From positions 372,001 through 436,000 of the forward strand of contig PUDQ02000027.1 of NCBI GenBank assembly GCA_002964805.2: DNA of 64,000 bases, given 5' to 3'. Origin of the DNA: Trametes villosa (Eukaryota; Basidiomycota; Agaricomycetes; Polyporales; Polyporaceae). Of the stretch, positions 22,001 through 33,080 are shown one piece after another (position 1 is the first letter of the stretch; each line of letters opens with the position of its first letter). Below the pieces are notes generated by a model. It did no database searches, was not told the DNA's origin, and was given only the letters and a program-made list of their open reading frames with translations. Both the position numbers and the translations under genes were made by a program.

Positions 22001-24380
22001 CGCAGTGCGATCGGTCACCAGCACGACGCGCGGCGCGCACCGAGGCTTGGGATGGACCCACAACGCTCGCTAGCGCTACGCGTGTGCGATTGCCGAGCGC
22101 GCGTGCCCGTGCACCCGACGCGATCATGTGCATCCGTCGCTTCCGCCGGAGGGGGCGCAGCTCCGGGGTGCGAGGCGTGAGGCGGGGAGGCGACGGGAGG
22201 CAGGGGCCAGGGGGCCTGGAGTCGAGGCTCGTGGTAGGTGTGGCTTATGCCGAACCGCGGCTGCATTCTGGAGGGGGGCTCGTCGCTCGAGCATCCGCCT
22301 CCGTGGCGGCTCCGTGCGACGAGAGCAGTCTGAACGGACGGGCAGCGGGCAGAGGGGCCTGGAGGACGTCACAGTCAATGCCGACTCGCGACGAGGACTG
22401 GGAAGGTGGCCATGGGACGCTGGTGATCAAAGTCCTGATCGGGGACTTGGGATTCGAAGCGTGCGCGATCGACCTTCGCGGCCTCGTCGCGGATGTCGAT
22501 GGGCGAACGCACACAACGTGGTCGGCAGCACGAAGCGGGGCGCGCGGATTGGCGGGGGAGGGCGTGATTGCATTTAGGCTTCTTCGGGAACATGGCGGGG
22601 CGTTCCACGGTTGCTGAGCGCGGCCCACGCTTTCAGGCTCTCAGGCTGAGGACGGGGGCAGGCGGGGGCGTTGGTCACCGCGAGAGTGTGTTCTTGCGTT
22701 CTGCCGGACGATCAGATCACACGGGAGTGTTGGCGGGAACGCGAGCGGGTGTGTTCATTGGCGGGCGGGCGCGTGGGACTGGGAGGCGACATCGACACGA
22801 TACGGCGCGGTGCTCACATGGTCGGGCGTATTGGAGGGATGACGGAAAGGGGGGTGATGGGATGGAGGGCACACGCCAGACGGAGGGAGCACTGACGACG
22901 CCCCCCACAGAATGAAGTGCTAACGCGGTGGAGGATGGAGCGGAAGGACGGCGCGGACGGAATTAGCGGGCGACGGAGGACGTCGCGCTGAGACAGCCGG
23001 CGCCGGAGGAGGATAGAGCCATGGCCGACGCGCCGAGCGTGGCGGTCACTGGGCTGGGGGAGGAGACGAGCCCGGGGGCGGGGGCGGGGCTGCCTAAAGG
23101 GGGATGATCACGCACGTAAGTGGGCGAGCGCATCGCGCTATGGAAGCGTCCAGAGCGCAGGGGCGTGTCGCGAGGCGAGGCGACGGGCAGCGCACCCGAC
23201 AGGCTGAGGCCTCGGATGGGCTGAGCAGCGAGCAGCGCTTTAGGGCGGGACGCGGAAGGACAGAAGATGCTCGAGGGGACGCGCTGCTCAGAGGTTCGTC
23301 CGCGGCCGTGCCTTGGAATCAAGACAGCAGCAGCGGAGGCAGAGCGCGGGCAGACCGCAGTTGCTGTGCCGCACGCCCGCGCTGATTGGATGCGGGGCCC
23401 CGGAGGTTGATATCGGCGCGGACGGACGGATTGGGCGGGCCTTGCGGGGTGCTCTTGGAGACGGGCGGTTGGCAAGAGGGTTCAGGCATTGTCTGCGCGC
23501 GGCGAGGGGGCGGGGAGAAGACGTCAGTTTGCACGCTCGCAGGCCCGGATCGCGTATGGCGACTCGGAATGGACTGCAGCGCGGCTGCTGCGTCGAGCGA
23601 AACAAAAATACAAAGATGGTGACGCTCTAGAGGGGTGTGCACAGGCCGGGCTCGGAGGAGCTCGAGGCGAGGGTTCGCACTCCGTCGCATCACACAGCGT
23701 TTGTTCGAAGGCTCGAGGGGCGTTTGAAGCTTGCAGGATGGCGCGCTTGGGCGGCCGTTGGGCTGGGGCATTCATTCGGACAGACAGCTCGCTGGAGAGG
23801 CGCGGCCGGGATATGTTTGGGAGGGAAAACGTGGAGGTCATGGGAGGGGCGAGGGAGAGCAGCGGCGGCATGTGATCGTCGGGGAGGGCCGGGGAGCGGC
23901 GGCAGCAGTTTTCGGGAAAATGGCGTTGGGTGACGGTGGCCGAAAAGGGGAATGGGCGGAGGCCGGGCCGTCGCCTTGGCCCAGGGACGGGCGCCTGGCT
24001 CGGACGGGGCGAATCTCAGTCTGATCTCGTCCGCCATCTCCCTCCCGGCTCTCCCTCCAGTCCCAGCGGCCCTCTTCCCCCTCAAGGCCTCTCCCTCCCG
24101 GACGCCATCATCTCCTCCTCCCCACCACAAGGAGGCTCCTCCCCATCCCGCCCCCGTCGCCCGCGCGGTTTGCAGCGTTGTAGCCCACACACGCCCCCGG
24201 CCGACCACCGGCTCTCTAGCCGGCTGTACCTTTCCAGGCGACATCCTCTTCCCCTGCGCCCGCTGCCTATCGCCGTTTCTCTGCTGTACATCATCGCTCG
24301 TCTCCCGGCTTCCTCTCTCTCTGCGCTCTCTTTCTCCTGCTGTACTACTACGCTTTGTCATCCTGGACATCCTCGACCCA
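19003..24380. other. Large stretch without a supportable gene
   Basis: 5.4 kb with many short overlapping frames, mostly Arg/Ser/Pro/Ala-rich. The first 400 bases suit the 3' end of the Sfp1-like gene, and the last 700 or so are C/T-rich promoter DNA of the next gene. On the minus strand near 20085-20300 and 21245-21540 there are hydrophobic stretches (for example VRRVLFVVSSVLAAVLRLVL and AIVFLDAIMLAQLCPGVIIT) that could be exons of a degraded or heavily split membrane protein, but I could not join them into one reading frame. From about 21.9 to 24.0 kb the DNA is very GC-rich with no convincing codon structure. Confidence 0.4.
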
Positions 24381-27130
24381 ATGCTCTCCTCCTTTCCGTC
24401 CCCGATCTTATCCGTCGCGGCGGATGTAGTCAAGGACCTCGAGGGGGAAGACGCCCTCTGCGGCCTTTGGACTTGTGCGTACTGCCCTTGACCTCCCGTG
24501 CTTCCTTTGAGCTCAACCGCTCCGTGAAAGTGTTCACAAAGTGCAAAGAGTCACTCAAGGACGGCCGTCGCCTCGAGAACATCTCTTGGCGTCTCTGGTA
24601 TCGGGAAATGGCCTCTGCCCAGTCTTCTCCCGCATCCTCCCCCGGCTCCCTCTCTCCGTCTCTGTCAGACAGGAGGAGTCCCTCACCCATTACTCCCATC
24701 TCCGAAGACGGTCTGCTTGCGCAGCAGGGTACGTCTCTACATTCTTTCCGAGTAAATAGCGGTGGGTTGCTAACCAAACTCCCTCTACCAGCTCATCTTT
24801 ACCAGGCACCACCTACGCCTTCAACCGATATCTCACAAGCGCATTCATGGCACGGAATCCATCCCGCTCCGCCTGCTATGTCCGGCGGGCGCCGACTGAG
24901 TACTATCAGCGCAGTCAGCGCTCCGATGGAACGTCGCAAGTCCCATTCCTCCACAGGGGTAGGGAAAATGATACTCGACATTCTCCCTCGCAAAGTCGAC
25001 GTCGACAATGAGAAGAAGCTCGCACGGCAGCCCAGGTTGCCTAGCATTGTCCAGCCCAAGCCTATCGTCGCGTCCCTTCCGAGCGTCCACCTGCCCCCGG
25101 GTTCGGCCCAGTCAGGCGGAACGTCGTTCCCCCGCGTTGTGGTCGTCAATCCGACCCCGCATCCGACGCCGCCGGCCACACCTCATCTTTCCCACCCTCC
25201 GACCCTGACAGCTGCCGCTCACACATCCACCCATCTCTTGCCACCCCAGCCGGCACGATCCCTTGTGTCGGCGACTATCACTCCTCCCCGAGCATCCGTG
25301 CAGCCGCCAGTTCCATCTATGGCCGCACCGACGCCGCAACCGCCCGGTGCTTCCTCGTCAACGTCCAAGCGTCCTTCGCATGACGCGCCCTCGGCCGGTC
25401 AAGCCCCTGCGAAGTCAAAGGCATTCAATGACGAGACCCTCAAAGCGTCCGACCGCCGGTTCTTCCTGCAGGATTCTGGCTCGCCGGAGGTGGACTCTCC
25501 CGAGCGCCCGCCTTCGAACACCTCGGAGACCAAGGGGCAGAGCCCGAGCAGCGTCACGTCCAGTCACGCCAAGTCCGAGGCGGCTGGGCCTAGCGCTGCG
25601 GCGGCGAAACGCCCGCGTGTCCCGGTGCGCAAGAGCAAGGAGCGCCATGTGCCGGTGCGGCCAGCGCTGCAGCGGCTGCACTCGCACGGGCTCAGGCAGG
25701 CGTCGCAGAAGAAGGCGGCCGCGCCCGAGCCGAAGAAGGCTGCGTTCAACATCGGGTCGACGTCGTCGACGGGCTCACGTGGGGCGCCGTCGACGAAGGC
25801 GCTGAGCCAGAACGGGGACGCCGCCGTTCGGACGCGGCCAGCGAGCCCTGTGGCTCCCGCGAAGCAGGCGCCCCCGCCGCCGCCACTGCAGGCGAACACG
25901 AGTCGCGCGGGGCCGTCGCAGCAGCGGCGTGGGATCGTGATCAGCACGTCGTCCGAGTACGACACGACGGACTCGGAGAACGACTCGGACTGGGCGTCGG
26001 AGGCGGACAGCGCGGAGGAGCGCGAGAAGCACGGCGCGAAGAAGGGCAAGACGCGCGCGCCGCTGCACACGCATACGCAGGCGCAGACGGCGGAGGAGGC
26101 GCGGCTAAGGCGCGCGGCGGAGGAGGCGCAGCGCCAGCGCGACATGTTCGCGAAGGTGCCGAAGCGGTCGTACTCGAACCTGAACCGCGCGGGGTCGGGG
26201 CTGCTCTCGCAGCTGCTCAACCCGGACCCGAACATCTTCCCGCCGAACCATCCGTACCGGTCGACGAAGTCGACGCAGGACATGACGCAGCTCGCGCGCC
26301 AGGGCCCTGCGCCGAAGCTGCAGATGAGCAAGAGCTCGGCCGCGGTGCCGCTCGCCGCGCAGGTCACCGCGCAGGCGCCGGTCGCGCCCGCCGAGCCTGC
26401 GGCTACCCGTCCCAGTAACGGCGGGTACAGACCGAAGGGCCGGCCGCAGGAGGCGGAGCTCGAGGACACAGAGAGCGAGGACGAGAACCCGGATGATACC
26501 ATCCAGGTCTCGCGGAGTCTTGCGCAGATGAAGCTCGCCGCGCTCGCAGATCCGAACAGGAAACGGACCTCGGATCGGGGTGGAGGCGGGGGCGCGAACG
26601 GGAACGGGAACGCCACCGGAGGTGGCTTGCTCTCGCGCCAGAAGCCAACCCAGCTCCCGCCTCAACACCATCACCAGTCGCCACCACAGCAGCAACCTCC
26701 TTACCCACAGACACAGCAGCGGGGCGCACGGTCAGGGCTGACGACGGTGGCCTCGGCGCCGATCCCGCTGAACCACCCGTACAACCTTCCTGCACCGGCG
26801 CCGCCGATGACCCCACGCACCACGCGGCGGCATATGCTGACGTCGGAGCTCTCCGAGAGCTTGCGGCGGAACCTGCTGTGGGAGCGGCAGGTGAGCAGGC
26901 CACGCGGGGCGCCGCGCGCTCCTGGTGGCGTGTTGGGCGGCGGGCTGAGGCCGTTGACCTCGATGAACGGGGACAGCGTCGCGGCACAGCCGCAACAGCA
27001 GCAGCGCGTAGCGCAGGACCACCAACCCCGTGGGCAGGCGCAGAACGCGGACGATAGGGACGAGCGGAAGCGGCAGGCGATGGCGCGCAACCGCAGCTGG
27101 GCGGACGACTACCACTACTCGGGGTGGTGA
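24381..27130 (+). CDS. areA-like GATA-N (DUF1752) / DUF3295 regulatory protein
   Basis: Exons 24381-24474, 24531-24728 and 24792-27130 give 876 residues. Across the first splice the protein reads FTKCKESLKDGRRLENISWR followed by LW (about residues 33-54). This is the conserved motif of the domain named after the N-terminus of the nitrogen regulator areA (DUF1752). Near the C-terminus (about 775-800) MLTSELSESLRRNLLWERQ is the hallmark of DUF3295. Between them lie roughly 700 disordered residues rich in Pro, Ser, Ala and Gln, with an acidic stretch around SSEYDTTDSENDSDWASEAD. This pairing occurs in fungal proteins tied to nitrogen or glucose signalling, but no GATA zinc finger is present. The second intron keeps the frame open if retained, which would add 21 residues. 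The protein ends RSWADDYHYSGW. Confidence 0.85.
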
Positions 27131-28623
27131 TCTTGTCGTGATCCCGTCCTGTGTACGTGCTTCGTCCTCGTCTCGTTGCTGCGGTGGTACCGCTGCTTGG
27201 TATATAAAACTGGTGTTCTCGGGTTTCGCTTCACTTCCATCCACGGTGTACTATCATCCATCCTCTGCATCCATCCACCCGCATCTTCATCTTCACGTTC
27301 CACGTTCCACGCTTCATGGTCCCGCATCCACACAAGCCACAATCCACATCCCGCATACGCATTCTGCTCTGCTCTCTCGCGCGTCCCGGCGGCCTCCCCT
27401 CGTTCAGTTTCATTCATTCTCTCCTGCTCCCTGGTCCTCGGTCTTCGGCGTCGCGCATCGCATCATACTCGGCCACTGGCAACCCGGCATCCTCGTCTAT
27501 CCATCCATCCATCCATCATGGTTCCTCCCGTTCCGCCTCTCCTCCGCTTCCGCCCCCTGCATATGCATCAGCCCGCTCGGCCATCCATCGCATGCGGCCT
27601 GGACGCCGTCGTCGCAGACCTGTACTCTACTACCCTAAGGACCCGGTCCGTCCTCCGCGACGCCGTCGCGCTCGACGCCCCCCTCCATGCATCCATCGTC
27701 CTCGTGCTCTGGAACGTCTCATGCACGCACGCGCTCCTGTCCGTGACCCGTCGCATTAGTACATAGTGTGTATATATTCTGTACTGGTACTAGCCCGCAC
27801 GCCCGTAGTACGTATATTCGCCCTGGCTAATGGTATTTCGTCGTCACGTCTATGGTCCGCTTGTTTGCTGTGTGCGATGGTATGTTTCAGGTTGTTGTCG
27901 GTATCACCGCCGTGCGCCTAGGTAGGCTTGTCCGCAGTGAGATGTACGGTATGATGGGCGGTGCGTACGTGGAAGCGTTGGCTATCGGGCGGGAGGTGCA
28001 GGGTGGGCTGAGAAGTGCGTCATGCGTGGACAGCACCCGAGGACGGCGGGGATTGGCTGCGGAGAGACCTGTGATATCGTGTGTGCTTCATCTCCGGAGT
28101 CCCAGGCTGGCTGCGTCCATTCACTCCTCGTCCTTCGCACGCGTTCGAGCACTTGCCGGGGCCTGTGACAGCCTTCGGGAACGCGCACGGTTCCTAGTCA
28201 TCCTGACACCCCTGGCTCGCGTCCGTACGGTAGCGCTACAGCGTCCTGCGCAGTGCGGACTGTGCACGTCGCGCCGAGTCAAGGAGCAATGCATGCCGTA
28301 GCTCCGCGGCGCGGGGGTGTCGCATCGCGGACGCGGTGGGTCGATCTGGGCGATTTTTGAATTATTGACGGCTCGCACCAGATTGGCGGGGGCGGAGGAG
28401 GGGGGCGGGCTGCGTCGTGAGACGCCGGGCTCGGAGGGCGCGTGCCGGGCGAACGCGTCTATAGCGTGCGTTAATAGCTTCCCGCAAAGGCCCTCTCCTC
28501 GGCTTTCCTCCACTTCTCTCTCGCTCCTCCCTTCTCCTCCCGTCCGCTCGCCCTTCGGTTTCTCTCTATCAGCGCGCAGTATTGCATAGGAAGAAGAGAG
28601 CTGCGATCTTAGCCTGACTGCCG
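27131..28623. other. Intergenic; 3' and promoter regions, no firm gene
   Basis: About 1.5 kb. The first part has a TATATAAAA motif at 27199, C/T-rich DNA and ATCC repeats. Two overlapping frames around 27320-27770 are biased by these repeats and I do not accept them. From about 28490 to 28570 a strong C/T tract precedes the Zn2Cys6 gene. Confidence 0.45.
27499..27517 (+). repeat. ATCC microsatellite
   Basis: Almost five tandem ATCC units. Further scattered ATCC units occur from 27239 to 27290, so the whole segment is of low complexity. Confidence 0.85.
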
Positions 28624-31600
28624 ATGTCGTCGCCCGAGGAAGACTACAATGACGGCGACTCCGCCCAGAACGCGAAGAAGCGCAGGATCCAGCGGGCCTG
28701 CGACATGTGCAGGCGCAAGAAAAGTACGCACGCATTGTAGACGATCCGATTGGCCAAACGACGCTCACCGCCCGCCCGCCCGCGCAGTCCGATGTGCGTA
28801 CCTCTCCCTGCACGCTCTGCAGCGCGCCGCGGGGGCGTAACCTCTGTTCCCATGCAGGCGACGGTGCGTCGATGCCCGGGAACCGCTGCTCGAACTGCCA
28901 GTCCTACCGCCTCGAGTGCACGTACGTCGAGGCCGCGAAGGTGCGTGTCTCCGGCGCATATCCCGAGCGTCCGGCGTATGCTCAGTACCTCCGGCCTCCT
29001 GTAGAAACGAGGGCCTCCGAAAGGGTGAGTAAGCCGCCCGTGCACACCGTCACAGCGCGGATGAGTCATGGATGCCGGCGCACAGGTACGTGGAGAGCCT
29101 CGAGACCAGGCTCGAGAAGATGGAGAAGCTGCTGAACAAGGTACGCCGCCCCGCCCTTTCCCCGTCCGCCCGATCGCGCGCGGTGGTGACGGTACGTTTG
29201 CTGTGCTCCGTGCGCGCAGCTCTGCCCGAACGCGGACTTTACGAAGGAGCTCGGCGGCAGCTTCGACAAGGATGCCTGGCTCGCCGAGCGCGAACGCAAC
29301 GGTGAGTCCTCCGGGGCGGGCAAGTCCCCGTACGGCATCCCCGGCCAGCCCTCGTCCTCCGTCATCGCGTCCCCGCCGGCGCTCTCGACCCCCGCCGGCG
29401 TCGACTCAGACGACCTCGACCCGAGCGACGACGAGGTGATCGCCCAGCGGAACATCGTTGCGAAGCTCCAGAAGATGTCCGTGCACCCGAGCGCGATGCG
29501 CTACCACGGCAAGTCGAGCAGCCTGCTGTTCATCCAGACCGCGATGGACCTCAAGCACGAGTACGCGGGCGTGCACCTCCCGCGCGGCGTCGACCCGGAC
29601 GCGCACAGCACGATGTCGCGCCGGGACCAGCTGCATTGGAGCCTCCACCCCGTGCGTGTGCCCGCGCACCGGATATTACACACGCCACCGCCCAGATCTG
29701 ACGCGCGCCGCGCAGTGGCTCACCTCCACAGTGCACGACGAGATCCCGCCGCACAAGGACTTCCCGCCGCCGGAGCTGCTGGACAAGCTCGTGGACCTGT
29801 ACTTCCGGAACATGAACTGCTACATGCCGCTGCTGCACCGGCCGACGTTCGAGCAGGGCATCCGCGAGCGCCTGCACCTGCACGACGAGGGCTTCGGCTC
29901 GACGGTGCTGCTCGTGTGCGCGAACGGCGCGCGCTTCACGGACGACGCGCGCGTGCTGCTCGAGGGCTACGACACCACGCAGTCCTCCGGCTGGAAGTGG
30001 TTCCAGCAGGTGCAGATGGTCCGCAAGTCGCTGCTCGCGCCGCCGCGGCTGTACGACCTCCAGATATACGCGGTACGTCACGCGCGCACGCGCCAGAGCC
30101 CCGCATGGCGAGCACGGATGTTCATGCCGTTTTTCCTTGTTCCGCGTCCGCTCCGCTTGGGTACGCGTCCACGTTGCAGCTCACGGCGAGCTTCCTGCAA
30201 GGGACGTCTGCACCGCAAGCGTGCTGGACCATCATCGGCATCGGCATCAGGATGGCGCAAGACGTCGGCGCCCACCGGAAGAAGGTGTACAGCACAAAGC
30301 CGACGATGGAGGAGGAGCTCTGGCGACGCGCGTTCTGGTGAGGCTCGGCTCTCTTTGGCGCGCGCTGATACACTGCTCACGCTCTCTTGTTTTCGTGCTG
30401 CGCAGGACCCTTGTTGCGATGGACAGGCACGCGAGCTTCGCCCTCGGGCGGCCCTGCGCGATCCAGGACGAGGAGTGAGTGCCTGGGCGTCCGACACCGC
30501 CTTCGGGCTTTCAACGTGTTCGCTTACGCTGTGCAGCTTCGACCTCGACCTCCCCACGGAGTGCGACGATGAATACTGGTCGCACCCGGACCCAGAGCAG
30601 GCGTTCAAGCAGCCGGCCGGAAAGCCGTCGAGCATCGCGTTCTTCAACTGCTATATCCGCTTGCACCAGATCCTTGCGTTCGCCCTGCGCACGATCGTAA
30701 GTAGACGCCGTCTTGCGTGCTTCGTGCCGTGTAGCTGCCGTGTTGACGACTCCCGTGCCTTCCCCTTCTCTACGCAGTACTCCATCAATAAGTCCAAGGC
30801 GCTCCTGGGATTCGTGGGACAGCAGTGGGAGCAGCACATCGTGGCCGAGCTCGACTCTGCGCTGAACAAGTGGATCGACTCCGTCCCGGACCACCGTGCG
30901 TCTCCGCCGTGTCATCAGCGGATAGTTTGCTAACTGCGGCTGCGGGCAGTGCGATGGGACCCCAACCGCGAAAACCTGCTGTTCCTGAACCAGTCCGCGA
31001 CGCTGTACGCGCACTACTACCAGCTGCAGATCGCGGTGCACCGCCCGTTCATCCCGTCACCGCGCAAGCCGTCCCCGCTCTCCTTCCCGTCGCTCGCGAT
31101 CTGCACGAACGCGGCACGCTCGTGCATCCACGTCCTCGACCTGCAGTACAAGCGCTCGGGCGTGACGTACTTCAACCAGATGTCGCTGTTCACGGCGGGC
31201 ATCGTGCTGCTGCTGAACATCTGGGGCGGGAAGCGCTCTGGGCTGTCCACGGACCCCACGAAGGAGATGGCGGACGTGCACAAGTGCATGAAGATGCTGA
31301 AGCTCCTGGAGGCCCAGTAAGCCGTCTATCTGCCCGCTATTTTGCCGCGAAATACTGATACACGTCGACGGGTAGTTGGCACACGGCTGGACGATTATGG
31401 TGCGGCAGTGCTGCGTGGGATGCGTGCATGGATCTGACCGCTAACTCCGCGTCACAGGGACATCTTGTACGAACTGGCGTCCGTCGGAGACCTCCCGCTG
31501 CCGCAGGCCTCGCCTGCGCCGAACCACAAGCGCGAGCGCGGCTCGGACAGCCCCATCCACTCTGCGCCGCCTTGTATGCCCTCTGACCCACCAATTGCGC

Positions 31601-32427
31601 CTCATGCGGCCGCCGCGGACGCGCGGCAGATCGCCGGCTGCAGACGCTCCAAGGAAGGCCCGTCCTTCGCTTCTGCGACATTTGCACAGCCGCTGCGTCC
31701 GCAGTCGCAGTCTGCCACGTCCACGCCCCCGAGCGTGTCTGACTCGGAGAAGGCATCGCAGTCTGCATCCGCGTCCACGTCGACGTCCGCCGCGCCGACC
31801 CCGGGGAACGGCAGCAACAGCTCGTTCTTCGAGCTCCCGCTGCACACCGACGAGCTCGGCCGCCTGCCGCTCCACCCCGGATTCACCGGGACGTACCCCC
31901 CAGAGTGGCCGCAGGGCGCGGCGCAACAGCAGCAACCGCCGATGCCCCCGATGCCTGCTTCCTCGGCTGCGTCGCCGCGTACGCCAGCGCCCGGGGCGAC
32001 CGGGAACCAGTTCGACCCGCGCGTGCTGTCGATGTTCAACGTCCCTGGACATGCAGGGTTCCCGGAGATGTTCGCGACGCCGCCGCCGTCCGCCGTGTCC
32101 GACGCGCCGGGGTATCCCAGTCCGTTCGTACAGGAGATGCACACGATGGCGGCAGCGGGCGCCAAGCCTACTGGAACAGGCGGTGGAGAGCCGTCCATCC
32201 CGGGGATGTCAGCGCAGGAGCTGGCGTTCGCGGACAATACGATGGATATGTGGTCCACGGCGCCGACTGGGTTTGAGTGAGTATTCAATGGTTATCCTTC
32301 CCCTGTGGCTACTGACTCAAAGGATGTTTGTCTGCGCAGGTGGGCCGACTGGGGGACGTACATCAACAATGTGAGCGGGATGAGCCATCCGCAGGGCCCG
32401 ACACAGCCTCCAGGGCCGGGGGCGTAG
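28624..32427 (+). CDS. Zn2Cys6 fungal-specific transcription factor
   Basis: Fourteen exons: 28624-28723, 28788-28793 (6 bases), 28858-28940, 29005-29024, 29086-29140, 29220-29651, 29716-30072, 30180-30337, 30406-30474, 30537-30696, 30778-30895, 30950-31316, 31458-32276 and 32340-32427, giving 943 residues. The zinc cluster has Cys26, 29, 36, 46, 49 and 56 with the canonical spacing 2-6-9-2-6 (RACDMCRRKKIRCDGASMPG, then NRCSNCQSYRLEC). It is followed by KKRGPPKGYVESLETRLEK, a linker and coiled coil for dimerisation (about 63-88). Residues about 230-640 match the fungal-specific regulatory domain (YMPLLHRPTFEQGI, QDVGAHRKKVY, FDLDLPTECDDEYW). The last 300 are Ser/Pro/Gln-rich, a likely activation region. 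Every exon joint keeps phase. Without the 6-base exon the third zinc cysteine is missing. Target genes are unknown. Confidence 0.88.
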
Positions 32428-32781
32428 GCTGTGGCCTTCGTGGCGTGCCATAGCCGCTTGGTGCGCTTCCATGTTTTCTGTTGGCATACGCTGTCGCTAG
32501 ACCACCCCCTCGCTCCTCGTTGTCCCTGCTCGCCCTCGCTGTCGGTCCCCAGTCATTCACATGTAGCGTTAGATGCCCGCCTCCCGGACGGGTGATCCCG
32601 TGCTTCCCCTTCCCTCTCCTCTCCGTCTCCCTCTGCTTGTCTATCGTGTCCCCGCTGTATCCCTGCGCATTGTCAGTCGCTGCGTCTCGTCGCCCTACCG
32701 CTATTCCTACTAGTCGCCCCTGTGAATATGTATTGATACACCTAGACCCCCGATCGATGACGTCCGTGTTTCACGCTCGTT

Positions 32782-32926
32782 GCCCGCTTGGGCCTTTTGC
32801 GTGTCTTGTTGCGCGCAGCGGAGTCAGGGCCCACCCCCGAGCCGTGGCTTTGTGAAGGCGCGGCCGCATGTTGAGACAAGACGTGGCTCGGTGGCGGACG
32901 GTGATTGCATTCATGGGGGGGAGGAG
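32782..32926 (+). repeat. Upstream block shared by F-box genes C, F and H
   Basis: About 145 bases similar to 44811-44965 and 49858-50005 (both read on the minus strand). Shared runs include GCGGACGGTG near the gene-proximal end and GTTGCGCGCAGCG further out. It lies about 155-300 bases before the start of C and of H, but 670-820 bases before F. Confidence 0.65.
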
Positions 32927-32987
32927 AATGGAGGCCAAAGTGAGTCTAGCCTCGCGGCGGGGGACGCGTTGTGGTTATATCACGCTC

Positions 32988-33020
32988 ATAAATTGTCCAG
33001 GTCTCCTATCCTCTTGTCCA
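32988..33020 (+). promoter_or_regulatory. Core promoter of F-box gene C
   Basis: ATAAATTGTCCAGGTCTCCT followed by ATCCTC is conserved at the same distance (about 90-112 bases before ATG) in genes F and H. The ATAAAT is a likely TATA element. Confidence 0.5.
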
Positions 33021-33080
33021 CACCACCAGCTCGTCGCTTTTCCCCTCTGTGTCGCGCCGACCACAAGCCCGCTTGGACAG

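Larger units (their letters stand above)
32428..33080. other. Intergenic, upstream region of F-box gene C
   Basis: About 650 bases. It includes the 3' end of the Zn2Cys6 transcript, the block shared with F and H (about 32782-32926) and the core promoter of gene C. Confidence 0.5.

Noticed and set aside
21646..22617. Long + strand open frame of 323 codons
   Set aside because: Composition is dominated by Arg, Ser and Gly with no pattern, and the GC-rich DNA is open in several frames at once. No start context or homology-like motif is visible.
23930..24380. Upstream in-frame extension of the areA-like/DUF3295 gene
   Set aside because: The frame stays open by chance through C/T-rich promoter DNA. 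The ATG at 24381 with a spliced intron at 24475 gives the exact family motif, whereas the extension bypasses it.
25564..26616. Minus-strand frame of 350 codons
   Set aside because: It lies wholly opposite the coding exon of the areA-like/DUF3295 gene, a typical shadow of GC-rich codon bias.
27176..27766. Two overlapping + strand frames after the DUF3295 gene
   Set aside because: They are open because of ATCC and C/T repeats. The peptides are His/Ser/Pro runs without structure.
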